Positions 56,123-64,000 of a DNA stretch of 64,000 bases are shown piece by piece. Within the stretch, counting starts at the first letter, position 1, and the number at the start of each line of letters is the position of its first letter. The notes beneath the pieces were generated by a model. That model searched no databases and was not told the DNA's origin. It worked only from the letters and a program-made list of their open reading frames with translations. Source of the DNA: Bacteroidota bacterium (GTDB taxonomy: Bacteria > Bacteroidota > Bacteroidia > B-17B0 > Aurantibacillaceae); NCBI GenBank assembly GCA_947450025.1, contig CANFTW010000004.1, positions 1 through 64,000 of the forward strand. Reading direction: 5' to 3'. The position numbers and the translations under genes were made by a program.

Positions 56123-56707
56123 ATGGATTATACTTTATTATTAAATAATTTTTCGAAACATATTACGCTAACAAAAAAAGAGCAAGAATTTACCTTATCG
56201 TTATTTGACTATAAGAAACTCCATTCAAAAGATACTTTATTAGAACAAGGCGACATTTGTAAGCAATCCGCATTTGTTTTAAATGGCTGCTTAAGAGGAT
56301 TTACAATTGATAGTAATGGGTTTGAACATGTGTTGAGTTTTGCGCCAAAAGATTGGTGGATTGGCGACATGTATAGTTTAATTTCGAAAAAGCCTGGGAA
56401 TTTAAATATTGAAACCATGATGGATTCAGAGGTTGCCCTTCTTTCAAAAAAAAATCAAGATATCTTATATGATCGAGTACCAAAGTTTGAACGTTTCTTT
56501 CGCATCATCATTGAAAAATCATTAGTTGCCTTTCAGCAACGCTTAAATGATAATTTAAGTTTAACGGCACAAGACCGTTATTTAAAATTCTGTAAAACCT
56601 ATCCACAACTCATTAACGAGATTCCTCAAAAACAAATTGCTGCCTATATTGGTGTAACTCCTGAATTTTTAAGCAAATTAAGAGCTAAGCAAGCTAAAGC
56701 AAAATAA
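56123..56707 (+). CDS. Crp/Fnr-family transcription regulator
   Basis: The 194-residue protein has a cyclic-nucleotide-binding-like beta barrel (LLEQGDICKQSAFVL and FEHVLSFAPKDWW) and a C-terminal winged-helix HTH (QKQIAAYIGVTPEFLSKL). There is no CxxC or Fnr Fe-S cysteine set; only isolated Cys are present, so its ligand is unknown. It is immediately upstream of the pirin/YceI group and likely regulates it. Crp/Fnr next to pirin genes recurs in Bacteroidota. Confidence 0.9.
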   Translation: MDYTLLLNNFSKHITLTKKEQEFTLSLFDYKKLHSKDTLLEQGDICKQSAFVLNGCLRGFTIDSNGFEHVLSFAPKDWWIGDMYSLISKKPGNLNIETMMDSEVALLSKKNQDILYDRVPKFERFFRIIIEKSLVAFQQRLNDNLSLTAQDRYLKFCKTYPQLINEIPQKQIAAYIGVTPEFLSKLRAKQAKAK

Positions 56708-56752
56708 TCAATTTCTTAATCTAGGTTAAGTGTTTTTGATGATTTTGAAACG

Positions 56753-56760
56753 TATCTTTG
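56753..56760 (+). promoter_or_regulatory. -7 promoter element of the pirin-YceI group
   Basis: TATCTTTG fits TAnnTTTG. The nearest TTTG upstream is only 14 bases away, so the -33 element is unclear and an activator such as the neighbouring Crp/Fnr protein may be needed. The ATG is 20 bases downstream. Confidence 0.45.
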
Positions 56761-56779
56761 TTATGAAAAACAAATCATC

Positions 56780-57652
56780 ATGGACAGAAAAGAGTTTTTA
56801 AAAAAGGGCTTATTAGGTACTGGAATGTTTGTTGCCTCGGCCGCATTAGGCGATGTTATCAAAAATAACATTGACGAATTAACAGAATTAGATATCATTG
56901 GTTTCAATCATTTACCAAACACAACCTCAAAAATTATGGCAAATACAATCTTACACAAATCTGAATCTAGAGGAGATGCCAACCATGGATGGTTACATAG
57001 TAAACACACCTTTAGCTTTGCAAATTATTATAATCCTGAAAGAATGCACTTTGGTGCATTAAGAGTTTTAAATGACGATACCGTTGCTGAAGGCATGGGT
57101 TTTGGAACTCATCCACACGATAACATGGAAATTATTAGTATTCCATTAGAAGGTGATTTAGAGCACAAAGATAGTATGGGCAACACCACGGTCATTAAAA
57201 ATGGTGATATTCAGGTGATGAGCGCTGGTACTGGCATTCAACATAGTGAGTATAATAAAAACGCTGATAAAGCGGTGAAATTTTTACAAATATGGGTGTT
57301 TCCGAATCAAAAAAATGTGACGCCACGATATGATCAAATAACCTTAAAATTAGAAGATCGACAAAATAAATTACAACAAATTTTATCTCCAAACGCAGAT
57401 GATGCTGGAGTATGGATTCATCAAAACGCATGGTTTCACTTAGGGAAATTTGACAAGGGCATTAGCGCAGACTATGCCTTAAAAGCAAAAGGTAATGGTG
57501 TTTATTTATTTAATCTAAACGGAACATTACTTGTTAACGATCAATTAGTAGAACAACGTGATGGCTTTGGAATTTGGGATACCGACACTATTCAAATTAA
57601 AGCCAATACCGATTCGGAATTTTTAATCATGGAAGTTCCCATGACTCTATAA
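56780..57652 (+). CDS. pirin-family protein with Tat-like N-terminal extension
   Basis: The 290-residue protein has a pirin body from about residue 53 (ILHKSESRGDANHGWLH) with the metal ligands in GFGTHPHDNMEI and the GTGIQHSEYN His/Glu, and a C-terminal cupin. Its first 50 residues, DRKEFLKKGLLGTG plus a hydrophobic stretch, look like a Tat-type signal although the twin Arg is RK; an internal ATG near residue 53 would give the usual pirin start. Pirins are Fe-binding cupins with regulatory or quercetinase activity. It is the first gene after the Crp regulator; the yceI gene follows 28 bases later. Confidence 0.88.
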   Translation: MDRKEFLKKGLLGTGMFVASAALGDVIKNNIDELTELDIIGFNHLPNTTSKIMANTILHKSESRGDANHGWLHSKHTFSFANYYNPERMHFGALRVLNDDTVAEGMGFGTHPHDNMEIISIPLEGDLEHKDSMGNTTVIKNGDIQVMSAGTGIQHSEYNKNADKAVKFLQIWVFPNQKNVTPRYDQITLKLEDRQNKLQQILSPNADDAGVWIHQNAWFHLGKFDKGISADYALKAKGNGVYLFNLNGTLLVNDQLVEQRDGFGIWDTDTIQIKANTDSEFLIMEVPMTL

Positions 57653-57679
57653 ATTTATAAACCAATAACAACAAATAAC

Positions 57680-58213
57680 ATGAGCACAACTAAATGGGCA
57701 TTAGACCCAACACACAGCGAAATAAACTTCAAAATTAAACACATGATGATTTCTCATGTTTCAGGAAGTTTTACAAACTTTAATGTTACTGCTGAAACAG
57801 ATGGCGATCACTTTGCAAACTCAAAAGTATCGTTTACAACAGAGGTTAATTCAATTAACACCAATAACGAACAAAGAGATGGACATTTAAAATCAGCAGA
57901 CTTTTTTGATATGGAAAAATATCCTCATATCTCATTTGAAGGAACAAAATTTGAAAAAACATCTGATGAGGAATATGCCTTACATGGTAACTTAACCATT
58001 AGAGATGTAACGAAACCAGTTAGCTTAAAAGTTGATTTTGGTGGTATTGCAAAAGATCCATACGGAAACATTAAAGCAGGCTTTACTTTAGATGGAAAAA
58101 TTAACCGTAAAGATTTTGGTTTAACTTGGAATGCGGCTACGGAAGCTGGTGGCTTATTAGTAGGCGAAGATTTAAAAGTACAAGCTGAAATTCAATTAGT
58201 GAAACAAGCTTAA
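57680..58213 (+). CDS. YceI-family protein
   Basis: The 177-residue protein has the YceI lipocalin-like pattern: WALDPTHSEINFKIKHMM, SVSFTTEV-type strand, the GHLKSADFFDMEKYPHISFEG motif (read in parts) and the C-terminal GGLLVGEDLKVQAEIQL. The family binds polyisoprenoids or similar lipids. There is no signal peptide, unlike E. coli YceI, so it should act in the cytoplasm. It is cotranscribed with the pirin gene and ends at a terminator. Confidence 0.94.
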   Translation: MSTTKWALDPTHSEINFKIKHMMISHVSGSFTNFNVTAETDGDHFANSKVSFTTEVNSINTNNEQRDGHLKSADFFDMEKYPHISFEGTKFEKTSDEEYALHGNLTIRDVTKPVSLKVDFGGIAKDPYGNIKAGFTLDGKINRKDFGLTWNAATEAGGLLVGEDLKVQAEIQLVKQA

Positions 58214-58235
58214 TATCTTCTTAACCATTTATTTT

Positions 58236-58268
58236 ATAAGGGAGAAAATCAATCATTTTCTCCCTTAT
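58236..58268. terminator. intrinsic terminator after yceI
   Basis: A perfect 14-bp stem (58236-58249 with 58255-58268, loop CAATC, core AAGGGAGAAAAT) lies 23 bases after the yceI stop. The T-run after it is short (GTTTTT, starting at 58269), so it may be partial, but the stem is strong. Confidence 0.75.
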
Positions 58269-58341
58269 GTTTTTAAACTAGTCTATATATCATGCGTTTA
58301 TTGAAATAATCGTACATTTAGCTAAACGAAATCACATTTTA

Positions 58342-58557
58342 ATGAAATCTCCTAAAAAATGGAAAATGGCTATTGTTATTTGGCTAGCGATATACCCTCT
58401 TATTACCACGATATTTGCCCTGTTAGGTAAACACCTAATTTTAATAGAACCACTTCCTCTCAGAACCTTAGTGATTACAGCGATTGCTGTTCCAATCATG
58501 GTATTTATCCTGATACCAATTTTACAAAAATTATTACACAACTGGTTATCAAAATAA
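58342..58557 (+). CDS. two-TM protein, free-standing tail of the ABM membrane family
   Basis: The 71-residue protein is nearly all membrane: a basic N-terminus, one helix (about 10-28), a short PLPLRTL turn and a second helix (about 43-64). This order of KKWKMAIVIWLAIYP, then PLPLRTL, then a helix, resembles the C-terminal membrane tail of antibiotic-biosynthesis-monooxygenase (ABM) membrane proteins, without the ABM domain. It lies 6 bases before the second pirin gene, so the two are coupled. Function unknown; the link is by sequence pattern. Confidence 0.6.
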   Translation: MKSPKKWKMAIVIWLAIYPLITTIFALLGKHLILIEPLPLRTLVITAIAVPIMVFILIPILQKLLHNWLSK

Positions 58558-58563
58558 ACGCTT

Positions 58564-59406
58564 ATGTATAGGAAAATACAATCCATTCATACAGCTCCCG
58601 AAACCATGATGGGGCCTGTAAAAATTCGTCAAGCATTTCCTTTAAGAGGCATTGAACAAGTGAGTCCGTTTATTTTATTACATCATTTTGATTTTACATT
58701 TCTACCTCACCAAAATAATTTTAATGTACCCCCTCACCCACACCGTGGTTTTAGTCCAGTTACTTTTTTGTTTGAAGGCTCAATAGAGCACGAAGACTCA
58801 TTAGGAAACAAACATGTTGTGTACCAAAACGAAGTGCAATGGATTAATGCCGGCAGAGGCATTATACATAGTGAAAAAGCTGATAAGGCATTTGTTGAGA
58901 AAGGTGGCCGTTCTCAAGGCATTCAGTTATGGATAAATACGCCTAAGGCCGAGAAAATGAATCCTCCAACCTATCAACCAATTACTAAGCAGGAGATTGT
59001 GTTAATTGAAAAAGAAGGTGTTGAATTTAGATTAATATCAGGCCATTATGATCATAAAAAAGGACCTGCAAAATCAGATGTCGTAACAGCTATGTTGCGC
59101 ATGAAAGCCAATAGTGAATTTTTATTAAATTTTCCTGCCAACCATCATGTAACATTTTATGTATTGGAAGGCGAATTAAATTTAAATACTAATCAACCAT
59201 TACAGCAACATGAATTAGTAGTATTTGAACCATCCAACGATGAGATTTTATTACGAGCTAAAACCGATTCGAAATTATTAATCATGGCTGGTGTGCCCAT
59301 TCATGAACCCATGGTATCACATGGCCCATTTGTCATGACTTCTGAAACCGAAATTATGGAAGCCATGCGTGATTATCAGCAAGGTAAAATGGGTTTTTTG
59401 TATTAA
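58564..59406 (+). CDS. pirin-family protein (second copy)
   Basis: The 280-residue protein has the pirin N-terminal metal ligands in VPPHPHRGFSPVTF and NAGRGIIHSEKA, and a C-terminal cupin with FYVLEGELNLN and ELVVFEPSN. It is a different pirin from that at 56780, with no N-terminal extension and its closest features to the YhhW/Pir-type. It follows a two-TM gene by 6 bases. Its 3' end overlaps the convergent gene at 59403 by 4 bases. Confidence 0.92.
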   Translation: MYRKIQSIHTAPETMMGPVKIRQAFPLRGIEQVSPFILLHHFDFTFLPHQNNFNVPPHPHRGFSPVTFLFEGSIEHEDSLGNKHVVYQNEVQWINAGRGIIHSEKADKAFVEKGGRSQGIQLWINTPKAEKMNPPTYQPITKQEIVLIEKEGVEFRLISGHYDHKKGPAKSDVVTAMLRMKANSEFLLNFPANHHVTFYVLEGELNLNTNQPLQQHELVVFEPSNDEILLRAKTDSKLLIMAGVPIHEPMVSHGPFVMTSETEIMEAMRDYQQGKMGFLY

Positions 59407-59810
59407 AGGTTCACTTCCCACAAATCCCATTGGCTATCAAAACGATACCAAGTACCATGAATATCTTGCCAGGTTTTATTTGGAATTTCTTTCCACTGTG
59501 TGCCATTTTCGCTACACATTAATTGATGTTCAAAAATATATAACCATCTGCCTTTATAATCTTGCCAAGTGGCAATACCCGAAGTTTCTTTCCACTTTTT
59601 TTTATTATAGGAAATTTTGATGGCGCCACTTTTTTTGTCAATCTTATACCATACATTATAATTACCCAGCCAAATGCCTACTTGCGATTTTACCCAAGCC
59701 GATTCGGAAGGTAAAGGCTCAACATGGCTAACTAACACTGTTTTATGCAACACAAAACTAAGCTGTAAAACAGCAAAAAAACAAAGCGTGATTATTTTTT
59801 TCATATACAT
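59403..59810 (-). CDS. secreted small protein of unknown function
   Basis: The 135-residue product (start Met1 or Met3) has a signal peptide and a Trp-rich body with repeated units like W.......W and WQDY/WQDIHGTW. Two similar segments (residues about 74-95 and 109-130) suggest a repeat with pattern WQD..G.W..... . It resembles no family I can name. It is convergent with the pirin gene. The signal peptide and the two related segments support a real gene. Confidence 0.55.
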   Translation of the reverse strand: MYMKKIITLCFFAVLQLSFVLHKTVLVSHVEPLPSESAWVKSQVGIWLGNYNVWYKIDKKSGAIKISYNKKKWKETSGIATWQDYKGRWLYIFEHQLMCSENGTQWKEIPNKTWQDIHGTWYRFDSQWDLWEVNL

Positions 59811-60314
59811 ACAATCATGGCCTAACCATAAACACCATCCTCTTATCCATTATAAAAGAAATAGAGGAATGATGATCGTTAATGCGTAACCAATTAAGCA
59901 ACAAAAATAGGACTCCTCAAAAGCTCTCCATAAGTTTAATGCCTGAGATGTGAAGATGAACCTGTTAATTAAACTGGATTAGGATTGTGGTATTGAACTA
60001 AATAATTTGACTTTACATTTACTTAACTATTTAATATGCGGAAAAGGTCAATGACTTATTATCGAAATCTTTTTAGCTGGAAATCAAAAAATTATTGAAT
60101 TTATTTATATTAGTTATAAAATAAAAGATACTATATTTTGATAAGCTATATTTTGATAAGCTATATTTAAATTTGATATACTACTCTACAATAATTGGGT
60201 TTTTCTTTTATAACCCTCAATTTGTAAAATTCAAAATTCTTATTTGTTATTAGTATTATCAATATTTGCTGTAATTTGATAAAATCTTCTTATACAAATT
60301 ACAACAATTATTGT
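59811..60314. other. intergenic region without a recognised gene
   Basis: About 500 bases with no convincing reading frame. The only distinct structure is a 15-base tandem repeat at 60131-60168. The right half is clearly more AT-rich than the left, marking the start of the accessory segment. Confidence 0.6.
60131..60168. repeat. 15-bp tandem repeat, two and a half copies
   Basis: CTATATTTTGATAAG occurs at 60131-60145 and 60146-60160 without change and its first 8 bases recur at 60161-60168. It lies 147 bases downstream of the stop of the minus-strand gene at 60315. Too short and AT-rich for a CRISPR; slippage is the simplest origin. Confidence 0.7.
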
Positions 60315-62285
60315 TTAGTTATTTAAGATTTTTTTCTTTGCTGTTTCATATTCCTCAGAAGTAATAGCTCCTGAATCTTTTAGTTCCTTTAATTTTTTAA
60401 TCTCATCTGCAACTGAAAAATTCGAAATCTGCTTACTATCTTTTTTTATTATTGACTTTTTTGAATTTGTTGGGTTATTTGTTTTAAGGATCTCTTTTTT
60501 GTCAAGAGACAAATTAATTTTAGGTTTACTAAGACTTGCTAATTTTTTTATTGAATATTTTTTAGTAACAAAAAATTTATAGTCGTCGTAACCTTGAACG
60601 AACAAGGTATAATCACCATTTTCTTTACCAAAAAATGAATTGGTTGGAGGAAATGTTAATTTATAATTATATACCTCATTTAAATTTTCTGGATTGATTA
60701 TACTTAAATTATCATTTGATATATATACAAGCCACTTTTCATCGGGTGTTAATTTTAAAATAGGAAAAATAGTTCCCGTTTCATCTGATGATAAATAATT
60801 ACCATGAATACTAATAAAAGATCTTTCAGCTATAAACTCATAAGGTTTTAATATTTTATTTCCGAATGAACTTCTAATTTTATTTGTAATCTCTTGATCA
60901 TCTGGTTTAAAATTTTCATTTTCTAATTTTCCAATTTGACCGAAACTGTTAGTGAAATAAAATACTCCATTTTTATTTTTTGCAATCCCAGTTAATTCAT
61001 TAACCATTCCGTCAACGTTATAAAAATTATTTAAGTTTGAAATCTGAAAAATAGAACTGGAAAACATTGGTCCATTGTTAGCATACCTGACATTTCCAAA
61101 AAAAAGGCTAATTAAGAAATTTTCATGTTCAATTACAATATAATTATTTTTATCTTTTCTCGTATCACATACGTTTTGTGTAATTTTTTCTTTTGTACCA
61201 TTAAAATTAAAAAACTTTCCATCGTCAAGAAAAGAATAATTACCATCTACTTTTTTTAAATAAAAATCACGCTCTTGAAATCCATAAGTTTTTTTATAGA
61301 ATTTAGGACGCGTTGGAATTTCACCTATGCCTGTGCGAGGCAGCCATGCCTCCCAAATAATAAATTTATTAGAAGTGTAATTCATTTTCCTTACATTATT
61401 TAAATTTACACTGAATACTTTTCTATGAATTTCGTTCAAAATTTGTCCAGTTGCTGACTCAATTCTATAACCTGATTTTTCGGGAAAACAATCCTTACAT
61501 TTATTTCCTGTAATTACATTTTTTCCAGTAAATATGTAAAATGTTGAATCGTTAGGCCCAATTGCAATTGATATTTCTCGATTAATTTCACCATATGGAT
61601 GAAAATTTTCTTTATGAAATTTCATGTCATGTCTTTGTTCAACTTTACATAGGTTTTTGACTAGATTTTTGTTTGGATTTATGTATTTTAATATATCATT
61701 TTCAACTTTTAAGCTAGCTCCATTTTCAAAATCATATCTATATATAGAAGTTACCATGTGATTAGATTCTATATGTATCATAGCATCAATTAATGCTTTA
61801 TTTAAATTTGAATCAAGTTCGGTATAAATAGTTTTGCTACTAATCTCAGCGAGTTTTTCATAATCACTTATGAATTTGTTATTAATTTCATTTGAAGCTG
61901 ATTGTTCCGTATTTGTGTTTTTTGGGTTTGAAGAAGAATTTAAAATATCTGCAATTAAATCAATCCCCATGCTTGCTGCAGCACCTTCAGAATAAGAGCC
62001 TGTTAATTGAGATAATCCATATACTAGTTTTGAATCAGTCATAAAAACACCTGGTTTATAACTACTTGTTCCGTCCTTAAGGTTAGAAGTAATTAGATTA
62101 GAATTATTAAAAAGTATATCAAGACCAAGCTGTACCTTAGAAAATTCACTTGTGGAATTGAGATTTGGATTTTGCTCAAACGCTGCTCCAATATCATTAT
62201 AAATTTGCCTATAACTTAAATTTGGATCGTTTCCAATTGTATTAACATAACTTGTAAGAATGTTTTTTAAATTTCCATTAGGCAT
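60315..62285 (-). CDS. downstream part of the interrupted gene, SHOCT C-terminus
   Basis: If translated on its own this frame gives 656 residues from the ATG at 62285. It has no signal peptide. The body contains beta-rich stretches (HGNYLSSDE, DGKFFNFNGT, NENFKPDDQEI) and a long region without a known motif; the end is a SHOCT-type short helix hairpin (about 620-655). I do not recognise the main domain. The frame is open upstream to the TAA at 62412, so the ATG start is likely not the original start. Confidence 0.5.
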   Translation of the reverse strand: MPNGNLKNILTSYVNTIGNDPNLSYRQIYNDIGAAFEQNPNLNSTSEFSKVQLGLDILFNNSNLITSNLKDGTSSYKPGVFMTDSKLVYGLSQLTGSYSEGAAASMGIDLIADILNSSSNPKNTNTEQSASNEINNKFISDYEKLAEISSKTIYTELDSNLNKALIDAMIHIESNHMVTSIYRYDFENGASLKVENDILKYINPNKNLVKNLCKVEQRHDMKFHKENFHPYGEINREISIAIGPNDSTFYIFTGKNVITGNKCKDCFPEKSGYRIESATGQILNEIHRKVFSVNLNNVRKMNYTSNKFIIWEAWLPRTGIGEIPTRPKFYKKTYGFQERDFYLKKVDGNYSFLDDGKFFNFNGTKEKITQNVCDTRKDKNNYIVIEHENFLISLFFGNVRYANNGPMFSSSIFQISNLNNFYNVDGMVNELTGIAKNKNGVFYFTNSFGQIGKLENENFKPDDQEITNKIRSSFGNKILKPYEFIAERSFISIHGNYLSSDETGTIFPILKLTPDEKWLVYISNDNLSIINPENLNEVYNYKLTFPPTNSFFGKENGDYTLFVQGYDDYKFFVTKKYSIKKLASLSKPKINLSLDKKEILKTNNPTNSKKSIIKKDSKQISNFSVADEIKKLKELKDSGAITSEEYETAKKKILNN

Positions 62286-62411
62286 ATTATTTGAAAGATT
62301 TAAAATAAATTTATCATCAATATTTAACGGATTATCAGGATTTTTTTCAAGTTGGATTAGGATAGCCTTTAATGTTTTCGATAATTCTTCGTTACTAGAA
62401 CCTTTTTCTTT

Positions 62412-62831
62412 TTAATTAATATCTATCCCTAAATTATTATTGTTATCAATATTTGTAGTATTAGATGTAATTCCTTGATTTGCAACTTGAGTGTTTGATT
62501 TTCCAACCATTATGCCCCATTCCGGCTCTTTACTCAGATATTCTGGACAACAATATGGCTGGCCCATTTGTTTAATATTGCCTTTACAAGCTGTAATCAT
62601 GGCCGAAACTTTTCTTTTATCCTCAACTTTTTCACAATATTTTGCTGAACAAAAATATAATGCAAGCATGGCACATTGTGAACAGCCTTGGGCGTCTTGA
62701 GTTTCTGTTAACTTTTTGTATTTAGCCATTTCTGAGTCTTTGGCTTCTGTACATTGCCCAAAAGCTTGTATTTGGCTCTGAATAAGGATTATAATTAAAT
62801 AATATTGTATAAATTTTAGTTGTGTTGTCAT
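62412..62831 (-). CDS. upstream part of the interrupted gene, secreted Cys-rich domain
   Basis: This 139-residue frame has a signal peptide (cut after AFGQ, residue 26), nine cysteines between about 27 and 104 (CSQCAM, YFCSAKYC, YCCPEY) and a tail rich in Asn and Thr that ends in the middle of a low-complexity linker. It shares phase with the downstream frame. As a protein it may be exported and disulfide-bonded. Confidence 0.6.
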   Translation of the reverse strand: MTTQLKFIQYYLIIILIQSQIQAFGQCTEAKDSEMAKYKKLTETQDAQGCSQCAMLALYFCSAKYCEKVEDKRKVSAMITACKGNIKQMGQPYCCPEYLSKEPEWGIMVGKSNTQVANQGITSNTTNIDNNNNLGIDIN

Positions 62832-63540
62832 TTACTTGTAAATTATTATGTAATGATCTAAATTACTGAATACTACTTAAATAATTTATTTTTTTATAGA
62901 TTATAAATTATAGTCTCTAATATTTATTAAATATTTAATACAGAAGTGATATTATCTTTCCAATTGGATTATTATATGCAGAAATTATAGAATAGTTTAT
63001 TATTATTATTATAGTTTATATTTTCTGATTTAAGACCGGGTATATATCAATTTTATCTTTTTAGTTTTGAGCTTTTACTTTAAATTTAAAATAAAATTAA
63101 TTATTTATTCAAAAATTATCAAGAAAATTAAAAGATAAATCATAATTAAAAAACCAAAAAAATTTCATTAACTTTAATTTTATATCTATCGAAATTTTAA
63201 ATTAATTAATCGTATAATAAAAATATTTAAACATTATTTAAATTTTGATAAGACTTTTTTTATTTTGGATTTAAAAAATAGAAAGGTGTATTATTGGTTA
63301 TGTCATGTAAATTAAAATGTAAATTTAATATAATTAAAATGAATAATATTTTTATTTAATATTTTCTCGTTCATAATATTTTATTTTTATATTTACTTGT
63401 CTTAAATTCTGTTTTATAGTTATTATTTTCCAAATTATGCAAGATACATCTATACAAATCATTTACAAGTCTTCTGAAAACAATTAAATATTTAATTTCA
63501 AAAATTATTACAATAAAAAATTAATTATTTTGAAACTATT
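62832..63540. other. very AT-rich intergenic region, no gene seen
   Basis: About 700 bases, by eye well over 80 percent A+T, made of A and T runs. No frame of more than about 40 codons with believable composition is visible on either strand, and no repeat longer than 15 bases stands out. It should hold the promoters of the flanking genes but the AT content makes any TAnnTTTG match uninformative. Confidence 0.65.
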
Positions 63541-64000
63541 ATGAAAAAAAAATATTTGTTCGAATTTAAAAATTTAGATGTTTTTAAAAATGATTTTTTT
63601 TTGCAAATCAAAAATATTTTATTTGCACTACTTTTTATAAATATTTTTCAATTAAAAGCTCAAACAGGAAATAAAAATAATATTACAAATAATTGTGATG
63701 CTTTAGTGAAATATCGAGATGAAATACTGATTCTTAAGTATGATAAAATAGCAAAAGATTATTCCGTTAAAAAGGATAATTTAAACTGGATAATTGCTAT
63801 GAAGCAAGAAGCAAAAGACGAATCAAAATGGGCCGCAAGTAATTCAGTCGGAATCTTAAAATACATTAATACAATTTGTAACGGAATCCAAAATGCATTT
63901 GCTATTGCAAGTCCTCAAGGCAATATTTTAAACTTAGCAAAAAAAATCCATGATGTTGATCAAATAAAAAGGAAAGAAAAATATTTTAATACTTTTTCTA
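63541..64000 (+). CDS. secreted protein, partial at the right edge
   Basis: An ATG at 63541 opens a frame with no stop to the window end (153 complete codons). The N-terminus (MKKKYLFEFKNLDVF, then a hydrophobic helix FALLFINIF and cut site LKAQ near residue 41) is a signal peptide with an unusually long basic start. The mature part is Lys/Asn/Asp-rich with a Cys (NNCDALVKYRD) and mostly helical. No family is recognised. It is divergent from the interrupted gene at 60315-62831 across a 700-base AT-rich gap. Confidence 0.68.
   Translation, partial: MKKKYLFEFKNLDVFKNDFFLQIKNILFALLFINIFQLKAQTGNKNNITNNCDALVKYRDEILILKYDKIAKDYSVKKDNLNWIIAMKQEAKDESKWAASNSVGILKYINTICNGIQNAFAIASPQGNILNLAKKIHDVDQIKRKEKYFNTFS

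Larger units (their letters stand above)
60315..62831 (-). pseudogene. interrupted secreted SHOCT-tailed protein gene
   Basis: Two frames read in the same phase: 62831-62412 (139 codons then TAA at 62412-62414) and 62285-60315 (656 codons from the first ATG). Between the TAA and that ATG are 42 sense codons with no stop and no ATG, GTG or TTG. Without the TAA one protein of 838 residues would result: signal peptide (ends AFGQ), a Cys-rich domain (about 25-105 with CSQCAM and YCCPEY), an Asn/Thr linker where the stop lies, a large domain of unknown type, a Lys-rich linker and a C-terminal SHOCT motif (LKELKDSGAITSEEYETAK). The downstream frame alone lacks a signal peptide. It may be a pseudogene, a read-through, or an error in the sequence. 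Confidence 0.72.

Noticed and set aside
60131-60168. Possible CRISPR-like repeat
   Set aside because: The 15-bp units are adjacent with no spacers and there are only two and a half copies; no cas gene is nearby.

Overview
The window is AT-rich chromosomal DNA from a member of the Bacteroidota. The signs are several promoters of the type TTTG-N17-20-TAnnTTTG, weak or absent Shine-Dalgarno sites, frequent TTG/GTG starts, TonB-dependent receptors with a carboxypeptidase-like N-domain, PepSY-like, pirin, YceI and DUF6702-type proteins, and an ftsE gene with no ftsX beside it. I see no rRNA, tRNA, CRISPR array, transposase or phage gene.

Layout. 1-4.8 kb (minus strand): PepSY-like protein, a BamA/TamA-type barrel, then a TonB receptor plus a YfiR-family periplasmic protein. 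4.9-6.9 kb: a divergent membrane histidine kinase. 7.0-10.2 kb: a small His-containing secreted protein, yidD and a second TonB receptor. 10.2-15 kb (minus): a surface-glycan operon (FkbM methyltransferase, two glycosyltransferases, a flippase). 15.3-18.6 kb (minus): DedA, rhodanese, phosphosulfolactate synthase and a TPR protein. 18.7-26.3 kb: housekeeping genes (phosphohexomutase, cysteine desulfurase, DUF1295, triple-BON protein, mdh, gyrB). 26.6-35.5 kb: an inorganic-carbon uptake cluster (small protein, SulP, porin, DabA, DabB, outer-membrane protein). 35.5-41.9 kb: an outer-membrane barrel and a giant TPR protein, divergent from ftsE and a DNA alkyltransferase. 41.9-49.9 kb: two M1 peptidases, a DUF922 protein, HupE, DUF6702, miaA and an MFS transporter. 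49.9-56.1 kb: ECF sigma and anti-sigma, then a second YfiR gene with a TPR protein and a SpoIIE-type phosphatase, then another TPR protein. 56.1-59.8 kb: Crp/Fnr regulator, two pirins, YceI and a small membrane protein. 59.8-64 kb: a very AT-rich accessory stretch with an interrupted secreted-protein gene and a secreted protein running off the edge.

The most interesting signal is a pair of signalling loci 47 kb apart. Each joins a YfiR-family protein to a two-TM receptor, and the two receptors share a similar periplasmic helical domain and a near-identical block after HAMP. One receptor ends in a PAS/HisKA_2 histidine kinase (4924-6948, beside TonB receptor and YfiR); the other ends in a SpoIIE/PP2C phosphatase (53287-55071, in an operon with YfiR). 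In the known YfiBNR system YfiR controls a diguanylate cyclase, so these look like the same input wired to different outputs.

Other notable items: the combined SulP plus DabA/DabB cluster with conserved zinc-site residues and two envelope proteins; a single in-frame TAA that splits what reads as one 838-residue secreted SHOCT-tailed protein (60315-62831); and promoter -7 elements lying only 5-6 bases before several start codons, suggesting leaderless or nearly leaderless mRNAs. All product names come from reading motifs and context; no database search was run.
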